A DNA stretch of 64,000 bases from CALJXB01 sp965225935 (lineage in GTDB: Bacteria > Pseudomonadota > Alphaproteobacteria > Kiloniellales > JAKSDN01). Location: positions 372,001 through 436,000 of the forward strand of contig CBDDCC010000024.1 in assembly GCA_965225935.1 (NCBI GenBank), written 5' to 3'. A program made the position numbers and the translations under genes. Numbering within the stretch: position 1 is the stretch's first letter; each line of letters opens with the position of its first letter. The notes beneath the pieces were generated by a model that worked only from the letters and a program-made list of their open reading frames with translations, was not told the DNA's origin and did not search any database. Positions 49,735 to 60,462 of the stretch are shown in pieces.

Positions 49735-51765
49735 ATGGCCGGCGAAGAGAGAGACATCGTCCGCACCACCTGTCCGCGGGACTGCTACGACGCCTGCGGC
49801 ATCGCCGTGGTGCGGCGCGAGGGGCGGGTGGCCAAGGTGCTGGGCGACCCGGCCCATCCGGTCAGCCGCGGCGGCCTCTGCGGCAAGTGCGCCATCGCCT
49901 ACAACGGCGTCTGGCGCGATCCCGAGGCGCGCCTCAGCCAGCCGCTGAAGCGCAGCGGGCTGAAGGGCTCCGGCAACTTCGCGCCGGTCACCTGGGACCA
50001 GGCGCTCTCCGAGATCGCCGGGCGCCTCAAGGGCGCGGTCGCGGACGCCGGCCCCGAGAGCGTGCTGCACGCCCACTACACCGGCACCTGCTCGCTCATC
50101 GCCGGCACCTTCCCCATGCGCTTCTTCAACCGCCTGGGGGCCTGCGAGGTCGAGCCCGACACCATCTGCAACAACGCCGGCCACGTGGCGCTCGGCTACC
50201 TCTACGGCAGCTCGGTCACGCCCTTCGACCCCAAGACCGCGAAGGAGAGCAACTGCATCCTGGTCTGGGGCGCCAACCCCTCCAGCTCCGCGCCTCACGC
50301 CCACAAGCACTGGCTGGGCGAGAGCGGCGCCAAGATCGTCGTCGTCGACCCGGTGCGCCACGCCACCGCCGAGGCGGCCGACCTGCACCTGCAGCCCTAT
50401 CCCGGCACGGACGCGGCCCTCGCCTTCGCCCTGCTCAACGTGCTGGAGCGCGAGGATCTGCTGGACCGGGAGTTCATCGCTGCCAACACCCGGGGCTGGG
50501 ACGAGGTGGCGCCCCTCGTCGCCGATTGCACGCCGCTCTGGGCCGCCGGGGTCACGGGCGTCCCGGCCGCCCAGATCAAGGAGGCCGCGCGGCTCTACGG
50601 CGCTGGGCCTTCTGTGCTCTGGCTCGGCCAGGGTCTGCAGCGCCAGAAGCTGGGCGGCAACATCTTCCGGGCCTGCGGCCTGCTGCCGGCGGCAACCGGC
50701 AACCTGGGCAAGCCCGGCGCCGGCCTCTATTACCTGAACGGCAGCGGGCCCAGACGCATCGACGACGACTACGTGGCCGCGCCCGGTCTGCGCAGCGAGC
50801 CGCCCGCCTCGGTCAGCCACATGGAGCTGGCCGACGTGCTGGCCGATGCGTCCCGCGCGCGGGTCTTCCTCAGTTGGAACATGAACGTCGCCGCCTCGGG
50901 CCCGCGCCAGGCTGACCTTCGCGCCGCGCTCGCCCGCGAGGAGCTCTTCACCGTGGTCGCCGACCTCTTCATGACCGACACGGCGAAGCTCGCCGACATC
51001 GTCCTGCCGGCGGCGAGCTTCCTGGAGTTCGACGACCTGGTGGTGCCCTACTTTCACCTGAGCCTCTCGGCGCAGGCGAAAGCCAGCGAGCCGCCGGGCG
51101 AGGCGCTGCCCAACCAGGAGATCTTCCGCCGCTTGGCCCGCGCCATGGGCTACCGGGAGCCGGAGCTGCAGGAGAGCGACGAGAGCATCCTGGCCGAGGT
51201 GATGAAGCGCAGCGGCCTGGGCATCGCCTTCGAGGACCTGAAGGAGCGGGGCACCCTCGATCCCTTCCGCGAGCCCCTGGTGCAGTTCGAGAAGCTGCGC
51301 TTCCGCACGCCCTCGGGGCGCATCGAGATCGCCTCGGACTGGGCCGAGGCTGACGGCTTGCCGCGGGTGCCGCGGCCGCTTCATGACCCGCGGCCCGGGC
51401 CGGGGACCTTGCGCCTGCTGTCGCCGGCCAGCCGCTGGCAGATGAACGACAGCTACGGCAACGACCCCGGCATCGCGGAGAAGCTGGGCCCCGCCGCCGT
51501 GACCCTCCATCCCGAGGACGCCCGCGCCCTCGGCCTCCGGCCGGGCGGACGGGCGCGGCTCTCCAACGAGACCGGCGCGCTCACCTTCCAGGTGGAGACC
51601 GCCGACATCGTGCCCCGCGGCACGGCCCTCTCCTTCAAGGGCCGCTGGCCGGGCCGGGAGCCCGAGGGCCTCAACGTCAACGGCCTGAACCCCGGCGAGA
51701 TGAGCGACATGGGCAAGAGCTCCTGCGTCCACGGCGTGCTGGTCAAGGTGGCGCCGGCGGGTTGA
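49735..51765 (+). CDS. Molybdopterin-dependent oxidoreductase with [4Fe-4S] site
   Basis: A 676-residue bis-MGD (DMSO reductase family) enzyme. ATG 49735 is chosen because the Fe-S domain follows at once: TTCPRDCYDACG and LCGKC provide the four cysteines. The molybdenum-binding and catalytic regions include DTICNNAGHVALG, ESNCILVWGANPSSSAPH and the molydopterin dinucleotide domain (LLSPASRWQMNDSYGNDPGI, TLHPEDARALGLRPGGRARLSN). There is no twin-arginine signal peptide, so it is cytoplasmic. The family includes formate dehydrogenase-like and polysulfide/thiosulfate-type enzymes. No Fe-S or membrane subunit gene is next to it, so it is probably a stand-alone enzyme of unknown substrate. Confidence 0.93.
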   Translation: MAGEERDIVRTTCPRDCYDACGIAVVRREGRVAKVLGDPAHPVSRGGLCGKCAIAYNGVWRDPEARLSQPLKRSGLKGSGNFAPVTWDQALSEIAGRLKGAVADAGPESVLHAHYTGTCSLIAGTFPMRFFNRLGACEVEPDTICNNAGHVALGYLYGSSVTPFDPKTAKESNCILVWGANPSSSAPHAHKHWLGESGAKIVVVDPVRHATAEAADLHLQPYPGTDAALAFALLNVLEREDLLDREFIAANTRGWDEVAPLVADCTPLWAAGVTGVPAAQIKEAARLYGAGPSVLWLGQGLQRQKLGGNIFRACGLLPAATGNLGKPGAGLYYLNGSGPRRIDDDYVAAPGLRSEPPASVSHMELADVLADASRARVFLSWNMNVAASGPRQADLRAALAREELFTVVADLFMTDTAKLADIVLPAASFLEFDDLVVPYFHLSLSAQAKASEPPGEALPNQEIFRRLARAMGYREPELQESDESILAEVMKRSGLGIAFEDLKERGTLDPFREPLVQFEKLRFRTPSGRIEIASDWAEADGLPRVPRPLHDPRPGPGTLRLLSPASRWQMNDSYGNDPGIAEKLGPAAVTLHPEDARALGLRPGGRARLSNETGALTFQVETADIVPRGTALSFKGRWPGREPEGLNVNGLNPGEMSDMGKSSCVHGVLVKVAPAG

Positions 51766-51993
51766 GCGCCGATACGCCGTGACCGGTCGCGGCGCCTTCT
51801 TCGTGGCGGCTGGCAGACGGGCCGGCCGCCGGGCCGTGGCACCGAGCGGCGGTTCCGAGCTGCTTCGCTATGTCTTGGACAGGCCTGCATCCACACCATT
51901 CAGAGCAAGCAAGACCGCGGCGCCGGCGAGAGTCGACGTAACGCCGGACAGGCTTCGTGCTTCTGCGGTTCCGCGACCAGAGGGGAGATCGAG

Positions 51994-53121
51994 CTACGCC
52001 CGTGGCCGCCATGGCTTGGCGTTCTTGTCCCGTAGAAGGGTCTTCTGGCGGCTCGAAACTACGTCACGGTCCATATAGGCCTGCCTCATGTGGCGCGTGC
52101 CTGTGTCCGGGCGGAACAGCTCGCGTCCGTGAAACAGCCGGAAGTTGTCCGCGAAGTACATCTCGCCTGGGGCGAGCTTGAGGCGCAGGCGGATCTCATC
52201 CGACGCTATGAGACTCGCGTAGGCGCGCCGCGCCTCGTAGAAGAGGTCAAGTATCTCCGGGTCGGTGGCCACGACCTGGTCTGCGCGTCCATGGAAGCGA
52301 ACCTGTTTCAGCCTGCCGTCCGGCCACAGATCGATGAAGGGAGACGTGTGCTCCAGGATCGCTTGCTCATCGACGTAGCGGAAGGTGACGGGCACCGTCG
52401 AAAGGACATCGAACAGATCGGGCCGATCCGCGCGAATCCGCTCCGCCACTTCGAATCCGTCGACGAGGATCGATTCCCCGCCGTCCGCATCGTTCTGCAG
52501 ACAATGGAGGAGCGTGTATCCCGGCTGCGGGAGTCTGTACGGATTGTCGACATGTGGCTCCAGCGCCCGCGGTGTCATACTAAGATCGTAGGCCCTTGCC
52601 TCGCTTTTCACGTCGCAAATTCCGCCACTGTTCGTCCAGCGAATGTAGCCCACCAGATCGGTCACTTGCCGCATGCCGTCCTGCTCCGACGGCACGCCGC
52701 GAATGAGCGCCAATCCGTGGCTCGCGATGTCGGAGAGAAGCGCCAGGATGCCTTGGGGCCCGGCCTTGAGATCTTGCAGGTTGTGCCAAGGCAGGGGCGA
52801 CAGATCGGCATCCCACAATTTCCTCTCCCCGACGAGTTCTTGCGGAAACAGGGTCCGACCGGCATCTTGCAGAAACCTGCTCGAATAGCTGCAGCGATGG
52901 CCGTCGCTGAAGTGGACCTCAATCCGACCGGCTCGCTCGCTCGCTTCCTCGATTGCGAGATCGAGTGGCAGCGAAGCTGCGTCCTGTAATTTGTGTCCGG
53001 TCGTGGGGTCCCGGAAATCCGGTTCCGTGCTGTTTTCTCGTAGCCAGAGCGCGTGGAAATCGTGGGTGAAGCCGTCCTGGTTGGAGAAGCAGAGCCGTGT
53101 TCCAACGATCTTGACTGTCAC
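51994..53121 (-). CDS. Gamma-butyrobetaine hydroxylase-like 2OG oxygenase
   Basis: A 375-residue TauD/BBOX-type oxygenase. GTG 53121 (AGGA about 9 nt upstream) opens the family-typical N-terminal domain (VKIVGTRLCFSN, THDFHALWLREN); an in-frame TTG at 53196 would add 25 residues. The iron ligands are visible: ALEPHVDNPYR gives His190 and Asp192, and FADNFRLFHGREL gives His331. In gamma-butyrobetaine hydroxylase this fold makes carnitine, in trimethyllysine hydroxylase the step before. Either or another betaine could be the substrate. It is divergent from an AraC regulator and shares its 128-bp control region, typical of a substrate-induced catabolic gene. Confidence 0.9.
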   Translation of the reverse strand: MTVKIVGTRLCFSNQDGFTHDFHALWLRENSTEPDFRDPTTGHKLQDAASLPLDLAIEEASERAGRIEVHFSDGHRCSYSSRFLQDAGRTLFPQELVGERKLWDADLSPLPWHNLQDLKAGPQGILALLSDIASHGLALIRGVPSEQDGMRQVTDLVGYIRWTNSGGICDVKSEARAYDLSMTPRALEPHVDNPYRLPQPGYTLLHCLQNDADGGESILVDGFEVAERIRADRPDLFDVLSTVPVTFRYVDEQAILEHTSPFIDLWPDGRLKQVRFHGRADQVVATDPEILDLFYEARRAYASLIASDEIRLRLKLAPGEMYFADNFRLFHGRELFRPDTGTRHMRQAYMDRDVVSSRQKTLLRDKNAKPWRPRA

Positions 53122-53175
53122 CGCACGATCCTCGCCGTTGCCTGTGCCAGGAACGTTCGCTGTATTTCGATTGGC

Positions 53176-53185
53176 TCGATATCGA
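53176..53185. promoter_or_regulatory. TCGATATCGA palindrome in the divergent control region
   Basis: A perfect 10-bp palindrome in the 128-bp gap between the oxygenase (minus) and AraC (plus) genes. CGAT recurs just before it (53168-53171) and just after (53183-53186). It is a candidate operator for the AraC-type regulator. Confidence 0.35.
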
Positions 53186-53249
53186 TCGACCGTCAAATGT
53201 CGTTGAAAGACAGACAGGAGCGGGCGCGACTATGGCAAAACCGGGATGA

Positions 53250-54116
53250 ATGGCTAGGCTTGGTTCCTCCAACAACGGTCGCCAGGCGCTTTCGGCCAGC
53301 GATTCGCATGCGATGGATGAATGCAGTTGCATATCGGGCTTGGGCCCATCTCGGCCAATAGCGGCTCGAGCCTACGACTACGACTCGGGCCACCGCATCG
53401 GCGAGCATACTCACTCCGCCGGGCAAATCGTCTACGCCGTGTCCGGCGCCATGAGCGTCACGGCGATGTCGCGGATATGGGTCGTGCCGCCGCTGCGTGC
53501 TTTGTGGGTTCCCCCTCGAATCCCGCACTGCGTCTACATGCATTCGAACGTTTCGATGCGGACGGTCTACCTGGCGGAAGAAAGGGCGGAGGATTTTCCG
53601 AGCAACTGCTTCGTCGTTTCGGTCTCGGGGCTTCTTCGCGAGCTGATTCTGGAGGCGACGACCTTTGCCGAGACCTACGTGCTCTCGCGGCGGCACGGAT
53701 TGGTCGTGGACTTGCTTCTCAGCGAACTGAGGATATCGCCGCAGATCGGATTGAGTCTGTCGGATCCGGAAGACCGGCGTCTCCGATTGATCACAGAGTC
53801 GCTCAAGTCGAATCCGGAAGACAATCGCTCGCTTGCATGTTGGGCCAAGATGGCCAATGCGAGCGAGCGAACGCTCGCGCGATTGTTCCTCAGGGAAACG
53901 GGTTTGACATTTGCCCAGTGGCGGCAGCAAGCGCGTCTGCTTTCGGCTATAGCCATGTTGGCCCAGGGAATCCCCGTGACAACCATTGCAATCGATCTCG
54001 GGTACTCGACTCCTAGCGCATTCGGCTACATGTTCCGACGAGCTCTCGGGAGCGCCCCGAGTGAATACTTCGACGACCGTCGTGATCGCAATGTAGGCGA
54101 GCGGACCGTCTCCTAG
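53250..54116 (+). CDS. AraC-family transcriptional regulator
   Basis: A 288-residue regulator. The N-terminal cupin sensor is recognisable from the HTHSAGQIVYAVSGAMSVTAMSRIWVVPPLRALWVPPRIPHCV stretch, typical of the NimR/YdfF-like group. The C-terminal DNA-binding region has two helix-turn-helices (RSLACWAKMANASERTLARLFLRETGLTFAQWRQQARLLSAIAML and VTTIAIDLGYSTPSAFGYMFRRALGSAPSEYF). It is divergently transcribed from the BBOX-like oxygenase and most likely controls it. GC is somewhat lower here and in its partner than in neighbouring genes, so the pair may have arrived together. Confidence 0.93.
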   Translation: MARLGSSNNGRQALSASDSHAMDECSCISGLGPSRPIAARAYDYDSGHRIGEHTHSAGQIVYAVSGAMSVTAMSRIWVVPPLRALWVPPRIPHCVYMHSNVSMRTVYLAEERAEDFPSNCFVVSVSGLLRELILEATTFAETYVLSRRHGLVVDLLLSELRISPQIGLSLSDPEDRRLRLITESLKSNPEDNRSLACWAKMANASERTLARLFLRETGLTFAQWRQQARLLSAIAMLAQGIPVTTIAIDLGYSTPSAFGYMFRRALGSAPSEYFDDRRDRNVGERTVS

Positions 54117-54285
54117 TTCCCGTCGTCGGACTGGACGAAGGCTGCAACCGCGTCGGCGATGCCGGGGGCGAGGGGCAGGCACGAGTCCGCGTAGGCAGCG
54201 AGGTTGGCGGCTCGGTCGTCGGCGGGGGCAGCCTCGCTCCTATGAACGGGGCAACAATATAGGCTGGCGCCGATCGCTCTTTTAC

Positions 54286-54996
54286 CTACGCCGGCGCGGC
54301 TCCGCCTTCGACCGCCCGGCTGAGGGCGGCGCGGGCCAGCAGGCGGGTCGAGTCGAGGGTGGGCATGGGCGAATTGGAATCGTCTATGACCAGGGGGAAC
54401 TCGGTGCAGCCGAGGACGAGGGCGTCGCAGCCTTCGTTCTTTATGCGCTCCGCCACCCGCCCGAGGTAGGCGATGGAGCCGGGCTCGAAGATGCCGTAGA
54501 CCAGCTCGTCCATGATGATGCGGTTGAGCTCATCGCGTTCGGCCGCCTCCGGAAGCAGCCAGTCAATGTCCCGGGCCTTCAGCTTCTCCGGGTAGACCTC
54601 GCTCTCGACCAGCCACTTGGTGCCGGTCAGGCCGAGCTTGCGGAATCCCCGCTCGGCGGCCGCCTCGGCCACCACTTCGGCGATGTGCAGCCAGGGCAGC
54701 GGCGCGCGCCCCTCGATGAAGGGCAATCCCTGGTGGATGGTGTTGTCGGGGCAGATCAGGAAGTCGGCGCCGATGCGCGCGAGCTTCTCCGCGGAGGCCA
54801 GCATCAGCTCGCCCACGCCGCGCCAGTCGCCCCGATCGAGGAGCGGCGCGTAGTCGCCGAGGGAGGGCGTGTGCATGGAGACCTCGGGATGGGCGTGCGG
54901 GCCCAAGAGCTTCGGCCCTTCGGTGCAGATGGTCCGGTAGCAGAGGGCAGCGCCCTCCGCCGAGCAGCAGACGATTCCGATGTGGAGGGGAGTCAT
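54286..54996 (-). CDS. Aspartate/glutamate racemase family protein
   Basis: A 236-residue protein of the Asp/Glu racemase family (MTPLHIGIVCCSAEGAALCYRTI, then KLARIGADFLICPDNTIHQ and CDALVLGCTEFPLVI). Two catalytic cysteines act as bases in this family: the second is clear in LGCTEFPL, and the first is probably the Cys of ICPDNT, where most members have CNT. The PDN insertion marks a less studied subgroup, so activity on aspartate is not certain. It is followed by a PepSY gene in the same direction and stands next to a 2OG oxygenase/AraC pair. Confidence 0.88.
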   Translation of the reverse strand: MTPLHIGIVCCSAEGAALCYRTICTEGPKLLGPHAHPEVSMHTPSLGDYAPLLDRGDWRGVGELMLASAEKLARIGADFLICPDNTIHQGLPFIEGRAPLPWLHIAEVVAEAAAERGFRKLGLTGTKWLVESEVYPEKLKARDIDWLLPEAAERDELNRIIMDELVYGIFEPGSIAYLGRVAERIKNEGCDALVLGCTEFPLVIDDSNSPMPTLDSTRLLARAALSRAVEGGAAPA

Positions 54997-55060
54997 GGGC
55001 CTTCCTCACTTGCCTGCCAGACCGTCGGCAGCGAGCCCCACGGGCAGATGCCGGGCCGTC

Positions 55061-55312
55061 TCAGCGAATCCGCTGCCCCGAGACCGGATCGACCTTGATC
55101 TCGACCTCGGCGCCGTCGGGGCGGTAGTACTCGATCTGCCAATATCCGTCGCTGTCCCATTCGACTTCGTCGAAGTAGGCGACCTTCTCGCTGTCTTCGA
55201 GCATGCGGATGATCTCCGACAGGGGCAAGGCCTCGGCGGGCGGCGCCGCGGAAAGGGGCTGCGCGGAGATTAGTAACGCGAGCAATGGCAGCGAAGCGAG
55301 CGATCGTCCCAT
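55061..55312 (-). CDS. PepSY-domain small exported protein
   Basis: An 83-residue protein with a signal peptide (MGRSLASLPLLALLISAQPLSAAP) and one PepSY domain: LPLSEIIRMLEDSEKVAYFDEVEWDSDGYWQIEYYRPDGAEVEIKVDPVSGQRI. Such proteins are periplasmic; many inhibit proteases or assist two-component sensors. It is monocistronic and separated from the racemase gene by about 64 bp. Nothing in the sequence tells its partner. Confidence 0.9.
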   Translation of the reverse strand: MGRSLASLPLLALLISAQPLSAAPPAEALPLSEIIRMLEDSEKVAYFDEVEWDSDGYWQIEYYRPDGAEVEIKVDPVSGQRIR

Positions 55313-55775
55313 GCGGCTGTCTCCTCGATGGCCGTTTGCTGATGGCGGGAGGTGAAGCTTCTTGGCTCCGGCGGTCGACGAATGCTCAGGCGCCGGCCCC
55401 GCTTGTCATCAGGCGCGGATGGCGACACCTCTATATCTATATCGGCGGGCGAAGAATGGCGAATGCCGCGTCGCATGCCAAGGGCAGCCGTTGCGCGACT
55501 TCCATGTCAACCTTGCCCCTAATCCCGCATGTCTACGGTCTTTGCGCCAACCATCCTTCCTCACCATCGGGGGCGGCTGACGAGCAAGCGAGTCGAGCGC
55601 CCGTGAGAAAGGTTTTGGCTGGCCAAAGGTGACAGTCTGCTTGGGACAGGCTACACGAGATCTCATGTGTGGTTCCTGTGAGTTCGAGTATCTTGATTGC
55701 TGGATCAACCTGAATGAGTGGGCTGGGTCGGTGCCCCGGGAATTCGGTTCTGTTCACCTCGGCGCGCGCTGACCC
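55313..55775. other. 463-bp intergenic region
   Basis: No supported gene. It separates the divergent PepSY and cardiolipin synthase genes and so should hold both promoters. An inverted repeat TTTGGC (55614-55619) with GCCAAA (55622-55627), 150 bp upstream of the synthase start, is a possible operator. Confidence 0.45.
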
Positions 55776-57245
<1,470 letters not shown>

Positions 57246-57469
57246 CGGCGGCCGCTACGTGGAGCGCCGGTGGCTCGGCTGGAGGAGGCCGGCTGAGAGG
57301 TCCGGTGCCGCCGGGCCGGTCCGGAAGTTGGGCCCGGCGTGTTGCGGCCCGGACCGAACCTGAGCGTGACCCCTTGAGGAACAGAACCCGGATCCAGCCG
57401 CCGAGCGTCTCGGCGAGATGAGTGTTCACCCTGCGGGCAGTGTCGGCGGGCCCAGGGATCGATCTTTGT

Positions 57470-58000
57470 TCAGAGATCGATCTTGATGTCGTCCTCGTCG
57501 TCGGGATCGGGTGGCGGCCCGCTGCGGCGGTCGGGGCCGGAAAAAGCTTGCGCGGCTGCACGCCGGTCAGGGCCGAAGTAGCTCCCCAGCTCGACGAAAT
57601 CCCGCGGTTGCTCGATCAGCGTGCAGATGCGCTCGTAGAGCGCGCGCGCCGATATGGGCTTGGCCAGCACCTCGTGGGCGCCGGCGTCGCGGGCCTGCAA
57701 CACGTGCTCCCGGTCGGTGAACCCCGACAGCACGAAGATGGGGGTGAAGGCGGCCGGGTCGGGCTGTAGCTGGCGGATCTCCTTGGTCAGGCCGATGCCG
57801 TCCAGCGGCGACATGAGGATGTCCGTGATGAGAAGCTGCGGCTGCTCACGCTTGACCATCTCGAGCGCCCGACGGGGTTCGTCCAGGCATTGACAGCGGC
57901 GGATGCCCATCGCTCGCAGGATCAAGGACAGCAGTTTCAGCATGTGCGGACTGTCGTCGACCACGAGAACGTTGAGGCCGGCCATGTCGTAGGTTGCCAT
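57470..58000 (-). CDS. Single-domain response regulator with repeated PDRR tail
   Basis: A 176-residue receiver protein. The phosphorylation pocket is complete: Asp15-Asp16, phospho-acceptor Asp60 (LLITDILMSPLDG), Ser92 (VLSGFT) and Lys114 (LAKPIS). There is no output domain. Instead there is a 50-residue tail with two copies of FGPDRR/SGPDRR and an acidic end (DPDDEDDIKIDL), a tail form seen in alphaproteobacterial stand-alone receivers. Likely a phosphorelay or chemotaxis-related element; the histidine kinase partner is not in view. Confidence 0.92.
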   Translation of the reverse strand: MATYDMAGLNVLVVDDSPHMLKLLSLILRAMGIRRCQCLDEPRRALEMVKREQPQLLITDILMSPLDGIGLTKEIRQLQPDPAAFTPIFVLSGFTDREHVLQARDAGAHEVLAKPISARALYERICTLIEQPRDFVELGSYFGPDRRAAAQAFSGPDRRSGPPPDPDDEDDIKIDL

Positions 58001-58164
58001 TGGATGCGCCGTTTGAAGTCTCGACGGGGTGTCTTCATCCGGCCCCCCCGGCGCCAGCGCGGGGCGGCCGAATCGGCGAGGAGACTAGCAGATTCGCTGA
58101 GGTCTTGGGGTCCGACTTTTGGCCCCGGCAGCGTCCGGGACGCCGCCGGTCCGGCCCGAAGGTC

Positions 58165-58983
58165 CTACGGCGCCAGGTTGAGGGTCAGCTCGCCGTCCGC
58201 CCGGCTTTGGGTTGCGCCGCAGAGGGACCTGAGGGTCGTCGTCTGGCTGGACTTGGAGAGAACGTCGAGCGGCAGGCCACGGAACCAATCGCGGCGGCTC
58301 GCGCCCAGAAGGCCGCTCACGCGCTCGCCGTCGTCGGAGAGCGGCAGGATGATCCGTTCGCCGGTCGCGTACATCTCGTTGGCCAGGCGGATCTCGCAGT
58401 AGTCATGGACGATCGTGGGCCCGCGTACGGCCGTCAGGAAGGGGCCGGAGGCCTGGTCGTAGTTGGCCACGGGCACGATCTCGTCCAGGTGGCGGCCGCG
58501 CAGGCTCATGGCCCAGAAGGAATCGATCCGCTCGCCCGCCAGACGGAAACGAAAGCGCTGCTCCTCGGGCAGGAAGTCGCAGAGCCAGATGCGGGCGAGG
58601 GCCCAGGGAATGTCGAGAGGGTCGATGTCCGCGCGCGCAGGCATTGCTCTGTCGCCCCGCTGAGCGAGCCAGTAGCCGGCCAGCTGGCGCAGGGCCTTGT
58701 CCTTTACGTGCTCGAAGTCCTGATCACCGATCATCGCGAGTTTTCCACCGAATGGAGCCGGCCGCTCCCCAGGGGCCGATTGAGGGTCGTCGGCATTGGC
58801 AAGGGCACCCGGCGAACGTGAGCCCGCCCCCGGTGGCACCTTCGCCGCTTCGTTGGCGGTGCGCCCCGCGTCCCGGCTGCAAGCGCCTGGCGCTGCGTCT
58901 TGGGGCGCGTTGCAGGGTATATCGAGAGGTGCCATCAAGTGTTGCTCTGCCTTTGCCGAATTATTGTCGGAAATTTGTCGCAT
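58165..58983 (-). CDS. PAS-fold protein of the PAS_5 type
   Basis: A 272-residue soluble protein. The first 80 residues are low-complexity Ala/Pro-rich, then a PAS_5-type domain follows: YWLAQRGDRAMPARADIDPLDIPWALARIWLCDFLPEEQRFRFRLAGERIDSFWAMSLRGRHLDEIVP. The family is common in alphaproteobacteria and has no known ligand. Starts at 58983 and 58935 are both possible; neither has a strong ribosome site. It lies next to the AT-rich tract at 59000-59105, likely its promoter, and downstream is the response regulator gene, same direction, about 165 bp away. Confidence 0.82.
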   Translation of the reverse strand: MRQISDNNSAKAEQHLMAPLDIPCNAPQDAAPGACSRDAGRTANEAAKVPPGAGSRSPGALANADDPQSAPGERPAPFGGKLAMIGDQDFEHVKDKALRQLAGYWLAQRGDRAMPARADIDPLDIPWALARIWLCDFLPEEQRFRFRLAGERIDSFWAMSLRGRHLDEIVPVANYDQASGPFLTAVRGPTIVHDYCEIRLANEMYATGERIILPLSDDGERVSGLLGASRRDWFRGLPLDVLSKSSQTTTLRSLCGATQSRADGELTLNLAP

Positions 58984-59281
58984 GTTGCGCGTAAATCAAA
59001 AGTAAAATGGCGCATTTTAGCTTATTGAATTACATGAAAATTTGAGATAAATTCGCCATTTATTTTATATATCGATCTTATATTATTAAACTACGATTTG
59101 AATGTTTAGTATTTACCATGAAACAACTAGAGTTTGCTCGTCCGGGCGAGACGTTTGGCGAGGTCTGCGTCGGCCGCGTGTCCGCACGCGTTCACCAAAC
59201 CGGCCGCGCGGCCGTTCGGCGGGTCCCGGAACGTCGGGAAAAAAGTTCTCGGGTTGCCTCGAAGACACCGGATGCGGGGGC
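58984..59281. other. AT-rich intergenic tract
   Basis: A 298-bp gap whose first 120 bp (about 58985-59105) are strikingly AT-rich against an otherwise GC-rich window. It includes AAATGGCG (59005-59012) and its complement CGCCATTT (59054-59061), and runs of T and A. No gene is supported. Confidence 0.65.
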
Positions 59282-60262
59282 TCAGACCCGGGGGCGCAGG
59301 CCTCGGCCGGTCACGACCCGGCGCCCGCGCACGGTCTCCCGGCGCAGCACGTAGAGGCCGCTACCGACCACCAGGGCGATGCCGAGGAAGGTCGGGCCGT
59401 CCGGCATCTCTTGCCAGAAGAGGTAGCCCCAGATCACGGCGAGCAGCAGCGCCACGTACTCGAAGGGCGCGACGGTCGTGGGCTGGGCGATGCGGTAGGC
59501 CTGTGACAGGAAGTAGAAGCCGAAGGCGGCGATCAGGCCGCAGCCGGCCATCAGCGCCAGGTCGCGCCAGCCGGGCATCGCCCAGGCGCGCAGCATGAAG
59601 GCGAGGCTGGCGCCGCTGCTGTCTTCGAGTGCGCCGTTGCCGAGCCCGAGACCCAGGAGCGCCGTCGCGCCGATGTAGATGACCGTCGGATAGAAGGCAA
59701 GCGCCACCCCGCTCTCGGTCCGGCCCATGCGGCGGGTCGCCAGCTGGGAGCCGGCGTAGAACAGCGCCGCCAATAGGGCGAAGAGGGCGGCGGGCTCGGC
59801 CAGGCCGTCGCCGGGGCGCAGCATGATGAGGACTCCCGCGAAGCCGACCAGGACCGCCATCCAGCGCCGGCGGCCGACCGGCTCGCGCAGCACCAGGTTG
59901 GAAAGCGCCGTGATGAAGAGGGGCGCGACGAAGAAGAGGGCCACGGCGTCGGCCAGCGGCACGGCCGCGATCGCCAGATAGAAGCAGGTGTAGGCCCCCA
60001 GCATGCCGCCGGCCCGCAGCAGGTGCGCCCAGGGACGGCGCGTGCGCAGGCTCGAGAGGCCGCCCTGGTAGCGCGCGATCAGCATGACCAGCCAGACCGC
60101 CACCAGGCTGCGCACGAAGACGATCTGGAAGACCGAGTAGCCGTCGCTCAGGTACTTTATGAAAACGTCCTGCAGCGAGAAGATCGAGATGCCGGCGAGG
60201 ACGCAGACCACGCCCTTGACGGGCGCGTCGACCGGTTCCCATGCGGCTGCAGACTGGGCCAT
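59282..60262 (-). CDS. EamA-family (DMT) metabolite transporter
   Basis: A 326-residue membrane protein with about ten helices in two EamA repeats (KGVVCVLAGISIFSLQDVFIKYLSDGYSVFQIVFVRSLVAVWLVML in the first, ALFALLAALFYAGSQLATRRMG in the second), the RhaT/EamA exporter fold. ATG 60262 is preferred to a longer frame because it starts just before the first helix. Members export or import amino acids, sugars or metabolites. The substrate is unknown. Confidence 0.9.
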   Translation of the reverse strand: MAQSAAAWEPVDAPVKGVVCVLAGISIFSLQDVFIKYLSDGYSVFQIVFVRSLVAVWLVMLIARYQGGLSSLRTRRPWAHLLRAGGMLGAYTCFYLAIAAVPLADAVALFFVAPLFITALSNLVLREPVGRRRWMAVLVGFAGVLIMLRPGDGLAEPAALFALLAALFYAGSQLATRRMGRTESGVALAFYPTVIYIGATALLGLGLGNGALEDSSGASLAFMLRAWAMPGWRDLALMAGCGLIAAFGFYFLSQAYRIAQPTTVAPFEYVALLLAVIWGYLFWQEMPDGPTFLGIALVVGSGLYVLRRETVRGRRVVTGRGLRPRV

Positions 60263-60462
60263 GACGCCGTCCCGATCCCCCTTCCCGACGCCCCCTTTTT
60301 CGGAGCGCCCGCCCGGCCCCGGCAAAGGGCCCGCCGTGAAACGCAGATCGCACTGAACCACGTGAAGCTTAGCGGTTGCCGGTTGGGCCGCGCTGCGCGA
60401 ATCGTGCATGGCTGGGTTGCGGATTCGGACCGGTCAAAGGAGTGGCGCGGCCAGGTCCGGAG

